NCBI GenBank assembly: GCA_028751875.1
Contig: CM054155.1
Span: 5,234,236 to 5,298,235 of the forward strand
Length of the DNA: 64,000 bases
From: Rapana venosa
Lineage: Eukaryota; Mollusca; Gastropoda; Neogastropoda; Muricidae
Direction: 5' to 3'
Part shown: one piece after another, positions 35,131-45,870 of the stretch
Position numbering within the stretch: position 1 is the first letter of the stretch
Layout of the letters: every line of letters starts with the position of its first letter
Made by a program: the position numbers and the translations under genes
Notes under the pieces: generated by a model
Seen by the model: the letters and a program-made list of their open reading frames with translations, nothing else
Told to the model about the DNA's origin: nothing
Database searches by the model: none

Positions 35131-36335
35131 ATCTTGTGGCATACTGACCATGTTACATACAGGGATGGGACTCACTGGATTACTATGTTTCACCCAGGAA
35201 TGTGTGTGACATACTGGATCTTCAGTCTTACTACTCAAATTGTGTACATCAGACACTGTAGAAGAGTAGACATGTAACATAAAAATGTACTACACTGAAC
35301 CTTGTTGTACATTAGATATGTAGCACATAAAAATGTGTTACATCTGACCTTGCAGTATGCTAGATAATGTAACTCATGAAAATGCACTACATCGGACCTT
35401 GTGGTATACTAGACAAGTTAAACATGACAACGCACTACATCGGACCTTGTGGTATACTAGACAAGTTAAACATGACAATGCACTACATCGGACCTTGTGG
35501 TATACTAGACAAGTTAAACATGAAAATGCACTACATAGGACCTTGTGGTATACTAGATAAGTTAAACATGAAAGTGCACTATATAGGACCTGTGGTATAC
35601 TAGATAAGTTAAACATGAAATGCACTACATCGGACCTTGTGGTATACTAGATAAGTTAAACATGAAAATGTACTACATCGGACCTTGTGGTATACTAGAT
35701 AAGTTAAAAATGAAAATGCACTACATAGGACCTTGTGATATACTAGATAGGTTAAACACGAAAATGCACTACATCGGACCTTGTGGTATACTAGATAAGT
35801 TAAACATGAAAATGCACTACATCGGACCTTGTGGTATACTAGATAAGCTAAACATTAAAATGTGCTATATCAGACCTTGTGGTATACTAGATAAGTTAAA
35901 ACATCATCCTTCGGATGAGACTATAAACCGAGGCTCCGTGTTCGAACGAATGCAGAACATCTTGCGCACACGTTAAATCCTGTTCCGCTATTCGGAAGAG
36001 TAGGCCATTGTGTGCCGGTGGAAACAGATGACAGAATTTACAAAACCGCATACACACGGGGACTGGATGTAAAAAAGCACATGAGTGCTTATTCCATTAA
36101 CCTCGATATAAAAGAATAAATAAAAATAAAATAAATAAATAAACATTAAAATGAGCTATATCAGACCTTTTAGTATACTATATAAGCTAAGCATTAAAAT
36201 GTGCTACATCGGACCTGTGGTGTACTAGATAAGTTAAACATTAAAATGTGCTGCATCGGACCTGTGGTGTACTAGATAAGTTAAACATTAAAATGTGCTA
36301 CATCGGACCTGTGCCATAATACATAAGTTATTTTC
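35131..36335. repeat. Minisatellite B2, 48 bp unit, interrupted by a SINE
   Basis: Units 'acatcggaccttgtggtata' + 'ctagataagttaaacatgaa' + 'aatgcact'. The intermediate copies at 35131-35360 link it to B1. About 12 good copies run to 35902, then a SINE-A insertion (35903-36150), then four copies of a 'cattaaaatgtgct' variant to about 36335. Because 48 is divisible by three, several frames stay open (a 16-residue repeat containing GPCGILDKLN), which is a repeat effect. Confidence 0.95.
35903..36150 (+). mobile_element. SINE-A body inserted in minisatellite B2
   Basis: Clean copy of the SINE-A body from 'catccttcggatgagacta' through 'gtgccggtggaaacagatga' and 'agcacatgagtgcttattcc' to a 'aaaataaataaat' tail. 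It lacks the tRNA-like head. The array wording 'gttaaaacat' on the left and 'aaacattaaaa' on the right resemble each other, so a short target duplication is possible but cannot be separated from the array's own repetition. Confidence 0.9.
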
Positions 36336-36469
36336 ATCTATTTCTCATACACAGAAATCACAAAAGATGTAGCAGCAAAGCGAGCACCAAGCTAGTCAGT
36401 GGCGCGAAGTTAGCCGCCCAGTGAGTCGTGGTTTGAGGAGCAGAAGTGTCCATGATAGTTTAACTTTTT

Positions 36470-36799
36470 TCCTGAGGGGATGCCGGGGGCCTATCAGTAT
36501 AAATAGCATCCCCACATTCTGGAAATTCTGTGCTAGAAATTTCCTCTTTTCTATCACTCTCTTTGCTTCTGCCTTGTTCCTTTTCTTCATGTCACCTCCT
36601 TCTTGTCTATTTTCTGCCTTCTTGGTCCATTCTCCTGCCTTTTTTCCAAAAAGAACTTTAAAGGTAACTATTCTCTCTTGTGCCGAAGTCCGATGCGCTG
36701 GGCCTGACTTGTCAGGCGCTTAAACGGCAGCGTGACGCATTTTTCGCTCATATGACAGACAACAATAGTTGCTGTCTGAGCGTTCGACGAAGAAGAAGA
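36470..36799 (+). mobile_element. Small non-LTR insertion with 13-bp target-site duplication and GAA tail
   Basis: The 13-mer 'agtttaacttttt' occurs at 36457-36469 and 36800-36812, flanking a 330 bp segment that ends in 'gacgaagaagaagaag'. A target duplication plus a simple 3' tail is the signature of target-primed reverse transcription. No coding similarity is visible, so it is either a SINE or a 5'-truncated LINE 3' end. Its 3' half includes a GC-rich part around 'ggcgcttaaacggcagcg'. Confidence 0.75.
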
Positions 36800-37029
36800 A
36801 GTTTAACTTTTTCATAGGTCTATATTTAATGTGTGGGTATTTGTTTTCTGTGTGTGCGCATTGTCCCAAGCTTCGAACAAGGTAAAACTGCTCTATTTTA
36901 CCCAGTTTGTTTTGGGGTTTTTTAAGATTTGGTATTGAGGTTTTCAGCCCTGGTAACTTAGTTTTCTATTGACTACGTAGCCCTTACGTAGCCTACAAAG
37001 GTCAGCTTACGCTGAGAAAAAGAAAAATC

Positions 37030-38300
37030 TGCCACTGTCGTGTGTGCATTCGTATGACGTCTCAGTATATCATGAGAGAAAGAAGTAGGACGAAGTGCCA
37101 AAGTAAAATCGGCATCAGAATTGGAAAGCCTTGATGCCAAATGGGAACACCGCTTCCAAAGCTTAGGTCCGAAAATGCACAAGATGACGTCGGAGATACA
37201 ATCTCAAGTTTCGTCGGACATTAAGACCATTAAGCCACAAAAAATGGAGTTCGTGCTGATGGGAAAAAAACAAAAAAAAACGTAAATGCGACGTTTTGAC
37301 CCACGATAGTTCCGAGTCTGGTTCTGATACCGATATTGAGGACAGAACAGACAACGACGATGTTCTCTCTGTTAGTTTCGATGATGAGAATGAGCTCATT
37401 AAGGAATTGGACAATGAACTCGACGTCGATAAAGACGAGGGCCAAAAGTTTCTGCATTGATTGCGGAGCTTGATAACAAACAATTTTGCAAGAAACTCTC
37501 CGATAAGAAAGTCAAAAGGCTGTCTGAAAAACATTCGCGACCAGCAAATTGTGAAAAAAACAGTGAGGTATGGAAAGTAATCGCCAACCAACACCAGGAA
37601 GAGCGATCTCCAATTGGCACACATACAGCACCCAGTTTTGCATGCTACAAGCACTATTGCCAAAGCAATGCATGCGATTTGTGAGGCACAGTGTAGAGAA
37701 AACCCCGATCTTTTGGGAACTGTGGTTTCTTGACTGACTGATTCGGTAGCTCTGTTAGGCCATGCATCCCAAGACCTGTCTCTCAAACAAGGGGTGGCAA
37801 TAAAACCATGCCTTTACCCAACCATTGCTGCTGAAATTTGTAGTGACAGTACTCCTGTTACTGAAAAACTCTTTGGAGGAGAATTTGTCTGTTTATCAAG
37901 AGGCCAAGGAATTGGACCATTTAAGAGCGAGTGTTTCTGGGTCCAGTGGAGACAGGCATTACAACGATTGGTGCCGAAAACACGTTTTCTGGCCAGTCCT
38001 CTTTTAGGAAAGAGGAACAGCAACCAGTGGACCAGAAACAAGAAGCACTTTGGGGCCATGAACGTGATGAAGAGAAACAACAAACATCAGGCCTAATTCA
38101 TTGTCAGTCTCAGTCCACTGAAGGAAATGAGGTGAGTCAATTTTGTACTTCACTCCCAAAGTTGCTTGAAGAATTAAAAACAGAGGCAAACCTGTTTACC
38201 GCTGGCAGGCTACAATTTTCTTTTGATCAGTGGAAATCTTTTACCTCTGACCATGAGATTCTTCAATTAATCAAGGGGAAAGAATAGAGCTCGACTATGA
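37030..38300 (+). pseudogene. DIRS-like ORF1 (gag-like) and region before RT, frameshifted
   Basis: Plus-strand frames show an acidic stretch (SSESGSDTDIEDRTDNDD, about 37303-37365) followed by ELIKELDNELDVDKDEG. A block around LTDSVALLGHASQDLSLKQG (37729-37790) continues into TPVTEKLFGGEF (about 37848-37885). The 'LLGHA-x-x-x-LS' and 'VTE-x-LFG' wording is characteristic of the gag-like region of DIRS elements. A frame to 38287 ends AGRLQFSFDQWKSFTSDH then ILQLIKG, the usual lead-in to DIRS reverse transcriptases. A long minus-strand frame at 37163-37786 is the shadow of this region. Confidence 0.75.
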
Positions 38301-38334
38301 TCTCAATGGTTTGACACAAACTTAAGCTTAACAG

Positions 38335-39500
38335 AAATAGAAGTGGATCCCATTGATAAGGAGATTGAAAAATTAGACCAAAAAAGTGTCATCTCCAATG
38401 GTGTTTGAAGAGGGCCAATATTTATCACCCATCTTTACTCACCCTTAGAAGGATTGCACACACAGAACGATCTTGAATTTATAAGAGTTTAATAAAGAAA
38501 TAACCTACCACCATTTCAAGATGGACACTTTACAGTGTGCACTCAAGCTTATTACAAAAGATTGTTTCATGGCATCAATAGATTTAAAGGATGCTTACCA
38601 TTCTGTGGTATCGCCAGAGCACAGAAAGCTGCTCAGGTTAAGCTGGAAAAATGAATTGTGCGAATTTAATTGTTTGCCAAATGGTATAGCTATAGCACCA
38701 AGAAAATTCACAAAAATGTTGAAACCTGTTTTTGTTTGGTTGACAGGAAGAAATGAGGTTAACTTAAAGCAATTCTTTTTGCTTTGCAGTGTTTTGAGAA
38801 GGATATAGCACGTAAAGCAGTTTGAGTTTTGACAGACAACACTACAGCTGTTGCTTGTATTAAACATTTTGGTACCACCATCATGCAATGACATTATTTC
38901 TACTATATGGGAATGGTGTATTGCTAAGAACATTTGCCTTTCAGCAGCATTTATACCAGGGAGAGACAATGTGGCAGCTGATACAGAATCCAGGAAAATA
39001 AACATGGAAGCTGAATGGAAGCTCAACCCTGATTTTCTGCATAATGCATTTTCACATTTCCAGGCCAAACCCTCTGTGGATTTATTTGCCTCAAGGATAA
39101 ACAAGCAGTTTGCATGCTATATCAGTTACAGGACCTGACCAGAATCCCATGCAAAGGATGCCTTTTCAATTTTATGGAAATTCACTGATTTCTATGCTTT
39201 TCCTCCTTTCAGTGGATTCTGCAAAGTTCTCCAAAAAAGAACGCCAAGAAGACCACAGGCATATTCATTGTCCTGAGCTGGAAAACACAAGTCTAGTGGC
39301 CAGTCCTGTCCAGTATGCTGATAGCAGAACCTGTTCCCCTTCCAGCAGCCAGGGATGTCCTTCTTCCAAGCCATCCATGCAAGATACATCCCCTTGTAAA
39401 AAAGGAGAGCCTACATCTTCTGGCATGCAGAATATCAGGGAAAGGTTTGCGGAGGATAAAGAATTGACAGAATGCTGCACACACCGACCTGATATTTGAA
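38335..39500 (+). pseudogene. DIRS-like reverse transcriptase/RNase H with internal deletion
   Basis: It begins around DKEIEKLDQKSVIS and a shifted FITHLYSPLRR, then HHF-KMDTLQCAL. The RT block CFMASIDLKDAYHSV (38563-38607) has the first catalytic Asp, followed by NCLPNGIAIAPRKFTKMLKP (about 38665-38730). The rest of the palm, including the expected Y-x-DD block, is absent: sequence jumps near 38750 to the RNase H region AILFALQCFEKDIARKA and LTDNTTAVACIKHFGTT (another frame), then FIPGRDNVAADTESRKI and PSVDLFASRINKQF (38950-39120). Frames to 39500 give FYAFPPFS and WKTQVWWPVLSS-like text, also DIRS-typical. The element cannot encode an active RT. Confidence 0.85.
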
Positions 39501-39859
39501 TCCTGCGGAGAAACCAGCAACCTCAGGGGATTGAAAAAAATAAGCTATAGTTCAGTAAGTTAGAAAATCACAGATGCCCAAATAAACCATATGTCTTAGG
39601 GATGAGCCACATACCTGACCTGTAACTATAAAAAAACAAGTTCTTGCTTCTCCCTAGTATTCTGAATGTATTCGCTGAAGTGCAGCGTTACATAGTGCCA
39701 TACCAAAAGTGTCCAAGAATGCTGTTAGAGCAATATTTTCCACCCATAGATGGTGCCAGGTAGACACTTCACTATCACTTAGCGTTCCCACCCTGACCAT
39801 TGTAGATTATGAATAAGGAGTGTTTTGATGCGAAACGTCCCAGCACTACCATCAAGAGA

Positions 39860-40410
39860 CATGGAATGTAGAGTTGTGGAACATTGCTTGAGTGGCCATG
39901 ATCTGACACCTCAACAGATGACATTGGAGAGCTACACAATGTTGTTGTCCCTACTAAACGGGGCAAGAGATCAAGCTAGGTACATGCACTGAAAGTTCTA
40001 TGATCTTACAATACTTTAAGCATCCCTGAAGATGTGTAACTTATCTCCTGAGAACCAGAAGCACCACAAAGCCAGACTGTCCACACAGATCCATGCAAAT
40101 ATCAAGTCAATCGAGATACAAATGCTATATACTTTGCGTTTAGGTGGAAACATCTCCCATAGGTTACCTAGAGACATTATTTAAGGGTCTAACATCTTAT
40201 CTCCGTTGGGAGTAACAAAACGAGTGCATGGAAATGGCAGTGCATAGAATACCTCAAAAGTAGGAAGTCCACAGTACATGTGCTGGAGCCTAGCACCCAG
40301 CAATTCCATCTCATGGTGCATCCCTCGTGTCCATCAAAGAAGGTGGCATGGCCTGGAGTAGCGTCGGAAAAAAATCTTTTGATAAATAATGTTAACAAAG
40401 CTTCACCTCA
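39860..40410 (+). pseudogene. Probable DIRS tyrosine-recombinase remnant
   Basis: Weakly preserved. One frame near 39900-39985 reads DLTPQQMTLESYTMLLSLLN, which fits the start of a recombinase catalytic domain. At 40275-40392 another frame reads VHSTCAGA, a stop, then HGASLVSIKEGGMAWSS and KSFDK. This matches the 'PHSTRAAS...SL--I---GWSS---F--FY-K' block that holds the His-x-x-Arg pair, with the Arg apparently changed to Cys. Stops and shifts are frequent. The position downstream of RT/RNase H is as expected for DIRS. Confidence is moderate because no long frame survives. Confidence 0.55.
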
Positions 40411-40974
40411 CTCCAAACTTTGGGAGGAGGACGTCGTAATTTGACAGAGCTACGCTTACAAAACAATAAAGTCTATGAAGATCAGAAATGGAGTTGTTGT
40501 ACAGAGTAGAGGATCTGTCAAACACTGATTCAACTGCTTCATCCAGTTTGTTGCAGAACGCTTTTTCTTCACATGGATGAGTGTATGACTGGGTGGTCTT
40601 TTAGGTAGTTGTCGTAATTATTCATAATGTCCTAGGTTGCGCTAAAGTCTTCGCGGTGATTTCTTTTGTTAAGAGAAATAGATGAGCAAAAATAATATTA
40701 TAAGTACAAACTAGGCCAACGGCTGAGGAAGAGTGGAGTTTATATTAGGATTATTTTTAATCTACTTGGAAGGGACAAGAAAAATTGCGCCGCACCTACC
40801 GCCAATGATTTGAGTATTAGATCCTGATGAACAGAGAGTCCTCCCTTATGTAGACACCTATAGGACACATAATATGCTAAAATACTGACGTGACCATTAC
40901 TCGCTCTGGCAGAGTCACTCCCAAGCTATTACATTCTACACTAGTAATTTCATCTCTCTCTACTCCACTGCAAA

Positions 40975-41190
40975 GACCTTCTGGTCAGGTCTGTATCTAA
41001 CATGGATCATAGCATGCAAACTGCTTTTTATAACCTTGAGGCAAAATAAATCCACCACAAAGGGTTTGGCCCAGCAAATGTAAAGAGCATTATGCAGCAT
41101 AGCATGGTTGAGTTTTCCATTCAGCTTCCAGGTTTATTTTTCCTGGAGTTCTGTATCCATCTGCCACATTGTCTCAACATCTCACGAAAT
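40975..41190 (-). repeat. Inverted noisy copy of the DIRS RNase H segment at 38960-39145
   Basis: The reverse complement reads 'gagacaatgtggcag' then 'aaaataaacctggaagctga', 'gcataatgc', 'aaaccctttgtgg', 'gcagtttgcatgctat' and 'acctgaccag', the same words in the same order as 38965-39140, with about 20 extra bases. Similarity fades outside this segment. 40411-40974 shows nothing recognisable. Confidence 0.85.
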
Positions 41191-41279
41191 TTCTATTCAT
41201 CTTACCCTCCTATAGTTTCGAAATAATTCCTAATTAAACCCCACACCCACCGATCTAGGTAAGCTTAGTTTAGTAGGTA

Positions 41280-41770
41280 TATAAACAATCAAACATTAAA
41301 GTGAGCTTACATTCGACCTTGTGTATACTAGATAATGTTAAACCATTAACAATGAGTCTAACACATCGCGAAACCTATTAGTGGTATAGCATAGGAAATA
41401 AGTTGAAACATTAAAATGTGCTGAATCATCATATCTGCTCCTTGTGTATACTGATAAAGATAACACTAGTTAAATGAACAACATCGACCTATTGTACATA
41501 CTAAGATAATTTAAAACATTAAAATGAGGCTACATACGACCTTGTGGTATACTAGATAAGTTAAACATTAAAAATGAGCTACCATTGGCATTGGACTTCG
41601 TGTGGATAAACTAGATAAATTTAAACATTAAAAATGACAGACAATCGAACCCTTGTGTATAACTAGTATACTCATAAACCTTAATAATGAGACTAATATC
41701 AACTTGTAGTACTCGACTAGTAAAAATTTAAGAAAAGTTAAACATTAAAGATGAGCTTACATTGAGAGGA
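41280..41770. repeat. Minisatellite B3, degraded 48-bp units
   Basis: About nine units related to 'cattaaaatgagctacat' + 'cgaccttgtggtatactagataa', same orientation as B2 and closest to its last copies (36150-36335). Many single-base insertions break the register. It marks the right-hand edge of the block inserted in minisatellite B. 41771-42170 holds no recognisable gene. Confidence 0.85.
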
Positions 41771-42169
41771 CTCTGCTTTCTGCGTATACAGCAAGTGTCA
41801 TAATATGAGGCGTGTAGCTCATCAGTTCACTGGGACAAGATCACTGGTAATTCTGGGGAACTATATAATAATGTAGGTCTATGAGCACAGAGTGGAACAT
41901 TACTAAAATTCAATGGAAATGTACAAGTATGGACATTCTTTACTGGTGCTCATTAAATAACTACACAATTAATCAAATAGAACAAGTAAGAGAGGCAGTG
42001 ACAATCGATAATAACTTGTTAACTCAGAGATAAAAACAACTGCTCTCTAAATCGTTATCAATCTAACATAATTTCTAATAATACCTTGTATTGATGTTTC
42101 GGATGCAACACGGACAGAGCTCGCGAGACGAATTTGTTTGAACTTCTAAGAAATCTTTATGTTCTGAAG

Positions 42170-43495
42170 ACCCATGTCACTCTCTCTCTCCAACATATCA
42201 ATCTCTGCACACGATGACAAGTCAACCTCTCTCTCTGTACTCATCTCTCTCAGATCATCGGTCGCGTCAGCCTCTCGTTCTGGTTCTCTCCTCTCGGTCC
42301 TCTCTCTCTCCTTTTCGAGATCACCTCGCTCCTCCAATCAAGTCTCATCCACTTTTCTCTCGTCCCTGCATCAATGTCGAACATACACTGATACCTCCTC
42401 AGTACTCTCTCCACTCCCTCACCTAACTCGCCCATTCACCTCACCTCCACCACTCACTCTCTCTCCCTCCTATCGACAACCCTCCTCAACCAACTCTCAA
42501 AGAATGATCTCATCCATTCCCTTCTCCTGCTCTCTCATACACTACTCTTCCTCCTCTCTCTCCCTACAATCTCGTCCCATAGGGACATCATCGAGTCGTC
42601 CTTCTTGCTCTTGTCCTCTCAACTCTGTCACTCGTCTCTCCGTTCTCGCCATGCTGCTCCTGTCTCAATCATCTCCCCTCCCCCTCTATTCCTCTCGACA
42701 CTCTCTCTGCTTTCCAGTCACTCTCCTCTACTCTCCTCCTCTCTCCGCACTCTTTCTTCCTCTCTCCTCTCCTCTACTCTCTCTCTCCGCTTCACACGTC
42801 TTCTCTCAGCTCTACTCTCGCCCCTTCTCTCTCACCTAACATCTCTCGACCTCCTCTCTCACCTCTCTCCCTTCTCTCTCTCCCCCCCAACATTCACATT
42901 CGCTCCTCCCGTGTCACATCGTCATTCTCACTCCCCCCCTTCTCCATCCTACTCTTTCTTCCTCTCCAAACTTCCATCTACTCCAATCCCGATCTCACTG
43001 TCTCCTCTAGAAGTCTCTCACTCTCACCTTCTCTTCCCCTCTTACTCTCACCTCTTCCTCTTCCCCCCTCCTCTCCCTCTCCCCCACCGTCTCTGTCTCT
43101 CTCCCTCTCCTCTCTCCTCTCCCTCTCTCTCTCTCATCTTCCCCCTCCCCTCTACTCCTACGACTCTCTCACCACTCCGTCCCTCTTCTCTCTCTCCTTC
43201 GCCACCCACTCATCCATCTTCACCAGACACACACAACAGACACAGCATCGTCGTCCAAGTCAAGCTCTCTCTCGCTCTCACTCGGGCCCTCTCATCTGCA
43301 TCCTCGCTTATCCGTCTCATCCTCTCTTCCTCTGTCTCAACAGTCTCTCTCTTCTGTATACAACCTTCCTCCCATCTTCTCGATCCCCTTCCTCCGACCT
43401 CACCTGCAACCTCCTCGTTACACTTCTGTCTTTTTCACTTCATGACCCTGCGTTCGAGCTTCACATCTTCTTTCTTCGAGGCCTCTTCTTGATAG
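42170..43495. repeat. CT-rich low-complexity tract, degraded (TC)n
   Basis: About 1.3 kb of C and T with scattered A and G, best explained as long (TC)n or (TCCTCTC)n runs, diverged or badly sequenced. The Ser/Leu/Pro-rich frames of up to 295 codons through it have no domain character and are rejected as genes. A smaller CT cluster recurs at 43735-43865. Confidence 0.85.
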
Positions 43496-45435
43496 TGATA
43501 TTACACGCTCAACGACTGTCATCTACCACAAATTTTGTGCATTTTGCTTATTCCTACATTACCTATTGGCAGCAGGTTAATAATGAGATAGAGAGAGACA
43601 GACTGATTGTAATTCGTTATTATTATTGCTTTTAATTTTATCTTTTTTATTTTCTATTATTTTTCCCGAGAGCTTGGATGAAAAAAAGGTTGTTGCGTAT
43701 ATGCATTTTCCCTTCCCTCGAAACAAAAAAATTCCTCTCTCTGATGTGTGGTCTCTCTCTCTCTCTGTCTACAGGTCTCTCTCTGTCTCTCTCACAGTCT
43801 ATCTCCTCTCATCATATCTCTCCATCGACAGCCCGTCTCTTCACTCCGCTCTCCTCACCTCTCCCGCAAATGAGATACGTAGAGCACCATGTATGGATTA
43901 AGAAGTGGTTGCGTTAAGCAGCAAAAGACAAAACATGTGAATGTAGTGTTTTTTCTCGAACATATGAATGTGAACTAAAGTAAAAAATCGTGTATCAAAT
44001 AGACTTGTTGAAAAATTTTCAAAGATGTAAAACAGTAGTAAATAGCGAAGAAGTTGATTCTGAAGAGACCTATAACGTGAAAGAAGACACGATCCGAAAA
44101 ATGAAAATGTAAACTTAAAATCAACGAAAACAAAGGCGCAAAAACACACATGAATTCCCCGAAGGAAACAAAAATTCAAAAAGCTTAAGGCTTCTATAAA
44201 TGACCCAAGACTGTTTCTTGGCGGTCATGATACAGAGTACAGTAAATTAGACAATCAACACACCACTATAGTTACAAAAAACATAAATTTACACTCAGTG
44301 GTTTTGATCATTCCATGCTGGTCTTTCCAAAGTCATTTTTGGCGCAACGGTAAGAAAGGTGAGACCTAGATTCGGGACTATAAAAACCTACTGCAAAGGA
44401 GGAGTCTTATTCGATGAACCAAGTTGAACAAATGGAAAAGTGACTGACGACAGGCATTGAAACGAGAAGCAAAGCAAGACTTCGAGTCAGATCGCGCAAA
44501 AGTGCGTGGATCCACAAAACTTAGCTTAGTCAGTGAAATGTTTAAAACATTCTAACAAAAGTTGAGGCGTTCAATTTTTTAGGTCGAAATTAAGTTAATC
44601 ATGGTGTTTTCAAAAAGTGTACATATTATCACCTGACTAAGGCAAATCGAGTAATCAGCGATCCTATGCATAAAAAGGGAGATGAATTTAATCACCCAGA
44701 TCGAATATCGCGGCATTGCACTAAACAATTTACATATGGGTAAAAGAGTTATATACACATATACACAAACGTAGATAACGGCTTTACAAAGCGGGCAGGA
44801 GAAGGAAGAAAAGATATAGGAAGAACAACAGGATTTTAGTCGATCGGGTTATAGTACAATAGAATCGACATTGTTGAGACATCGCTATGCTACTTAGACG
44901 ATAAGTCCAAAAATATCTTCGCGAAAACCTAGCAACACACACAAATAGTTGCAAATTGTCGACTATCGCACGAAAGCAGACAAGTACTCATATTGAGATA
45001 GAAACGTTACCCTGACTAGGAATATATTACGCAATAATGGATAAAAATGGCGAAAATATAGCGTAAGGAATATAATAGGCTGCGCGCTGAAAGGTGTGTA
45101 CGATGTCATGTGACAGAGCAATGTGTAGCGGTGACCGAAGTGTATGTATTAGGACAGGCAGAGACAGTTTTTTACAATGACCCAGGGGAGTATAAGCACA
45201 AGATTGTCACCACTTACAGAGCACGAGCACTTCTCTTCTTTATTAAGAATGAAGTCTTAGCTAAAGAATTTAACAGAAAAAGGTAGACATAGGACAATAC
45301 AACTAATCCCAGCGTACAGGTGTGTAGAAGAATTTCCTGTAACAATAGTTCGCAATGACATTATACAGTTGCTCAAATTACTATTTTAGATTTTAGGCTG
45401 CAAAAAAAAAAGACCCAAATAATATTAATTTAAAA
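43496..45435. other. No recognisable gene or repeat
   Basis: AT-rich, irregular DNA in the poorly polished part of the window apart from the CT cluster at 43735-43865. All frames are short and unlike known proteins. Confidence 0.55.
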
Positions 45436-45439
45436 TAGA

Positions 45440-45870
45440 AATCTGATATAGGTTTAATCTGGGGGGACGGGATAAGCCCATGATGCGCATCATCGCAATC
45501 TGACAACACCGGGTTTCTATTCCCGTCTTCAAGGGAGATTATATTCCCCTGGAGTTAACACACATGAGAATCCACTCTCGTCCCCAAAAGTCTTACTCTC
45601 CGACAGAGACAACAAAGCACCCGGCCCCGTGTAGCGAACGCACTGCACACATACACAACATCTTGCCACCTACGTTAAAAACCTGTTCCGACTATGTTCG
45701 GAAGAAGATTAGGGGTCCATAGTTTGCCAGGCGGTGGGAACAGATGTCACATATTACAAAACTCCGCATTACAAACGGGTACTGGACCGTAAAAATCTGT
45801 ACTACTTGCTTCATTCCTATTATCCTAGATCGTAAAGTCTATACGAAAGAATAAAAATAATAAAAAACTG
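45440..45870 (+). mobile_element. SINE-A, full-length but noisy copy with tRNA-like head
   Basis: A head with a B-box-like 'gggtttctattcccg' at about 45508-45522 is followed by the SINE-A body in order: 'caaaagtctta', 'gtagcgaacgcac', 'acaacatcttgcc', 'acgttaaaaacctgttccg', 'tcggaagaagatta', 'ggcggtgggaacagatg', and an A-rich end 'gaataaaaataataaaa'. Extra single bases appear about every 10-15 nt relative to the other copies. Confidence 0.8.

Larger units (their letters stand above)
36336..41275 (+). mobile_element. Block interrupting minisatellite B, containing a decayed DIRS-like retrotransposon
   Basis: Minisatellite B2 stops near 36335 and a degraded version resumes near 41280. The ~4.9 kb between carries, in order on the plus strand, remnants of a DIRS-type gag-like protein, RT/RNase H and a tyrosine recombinase. 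DIRS elements integrate with a recombinase and make no target duplication; none is seen. I could not identify the inverted terminal repeats or internal complementary region expected of DIRS elements, so exact element ends are unknown. A separate small insertion (36470-36799) and an inverted internal fragment (40975-41190) are also within the block. Confidence 0.75.

Noticed and set aside
35357..35976. Open frames with a perfect 16-residue repeat (GPCGILDKLN...)
   Set aside because: The 48-bp minisatellite unit is a multiple of three, so frames remain open by arithmetic. Also open on the other strand.
37163..37786. 207-codon minus-strand frame
   Set aside because: It is opposite the DIRS gag-like region, whose plus-strand motifs are recognisable; the minus frame has none.
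42174..43492. Two overlapping Ser/Leu/Pro-rich frames of 221 and 295 codons
   Set aside because: Explained by the CT-rich low-complexity tract; no conserved motif, and the neighbouring frame is equally open.
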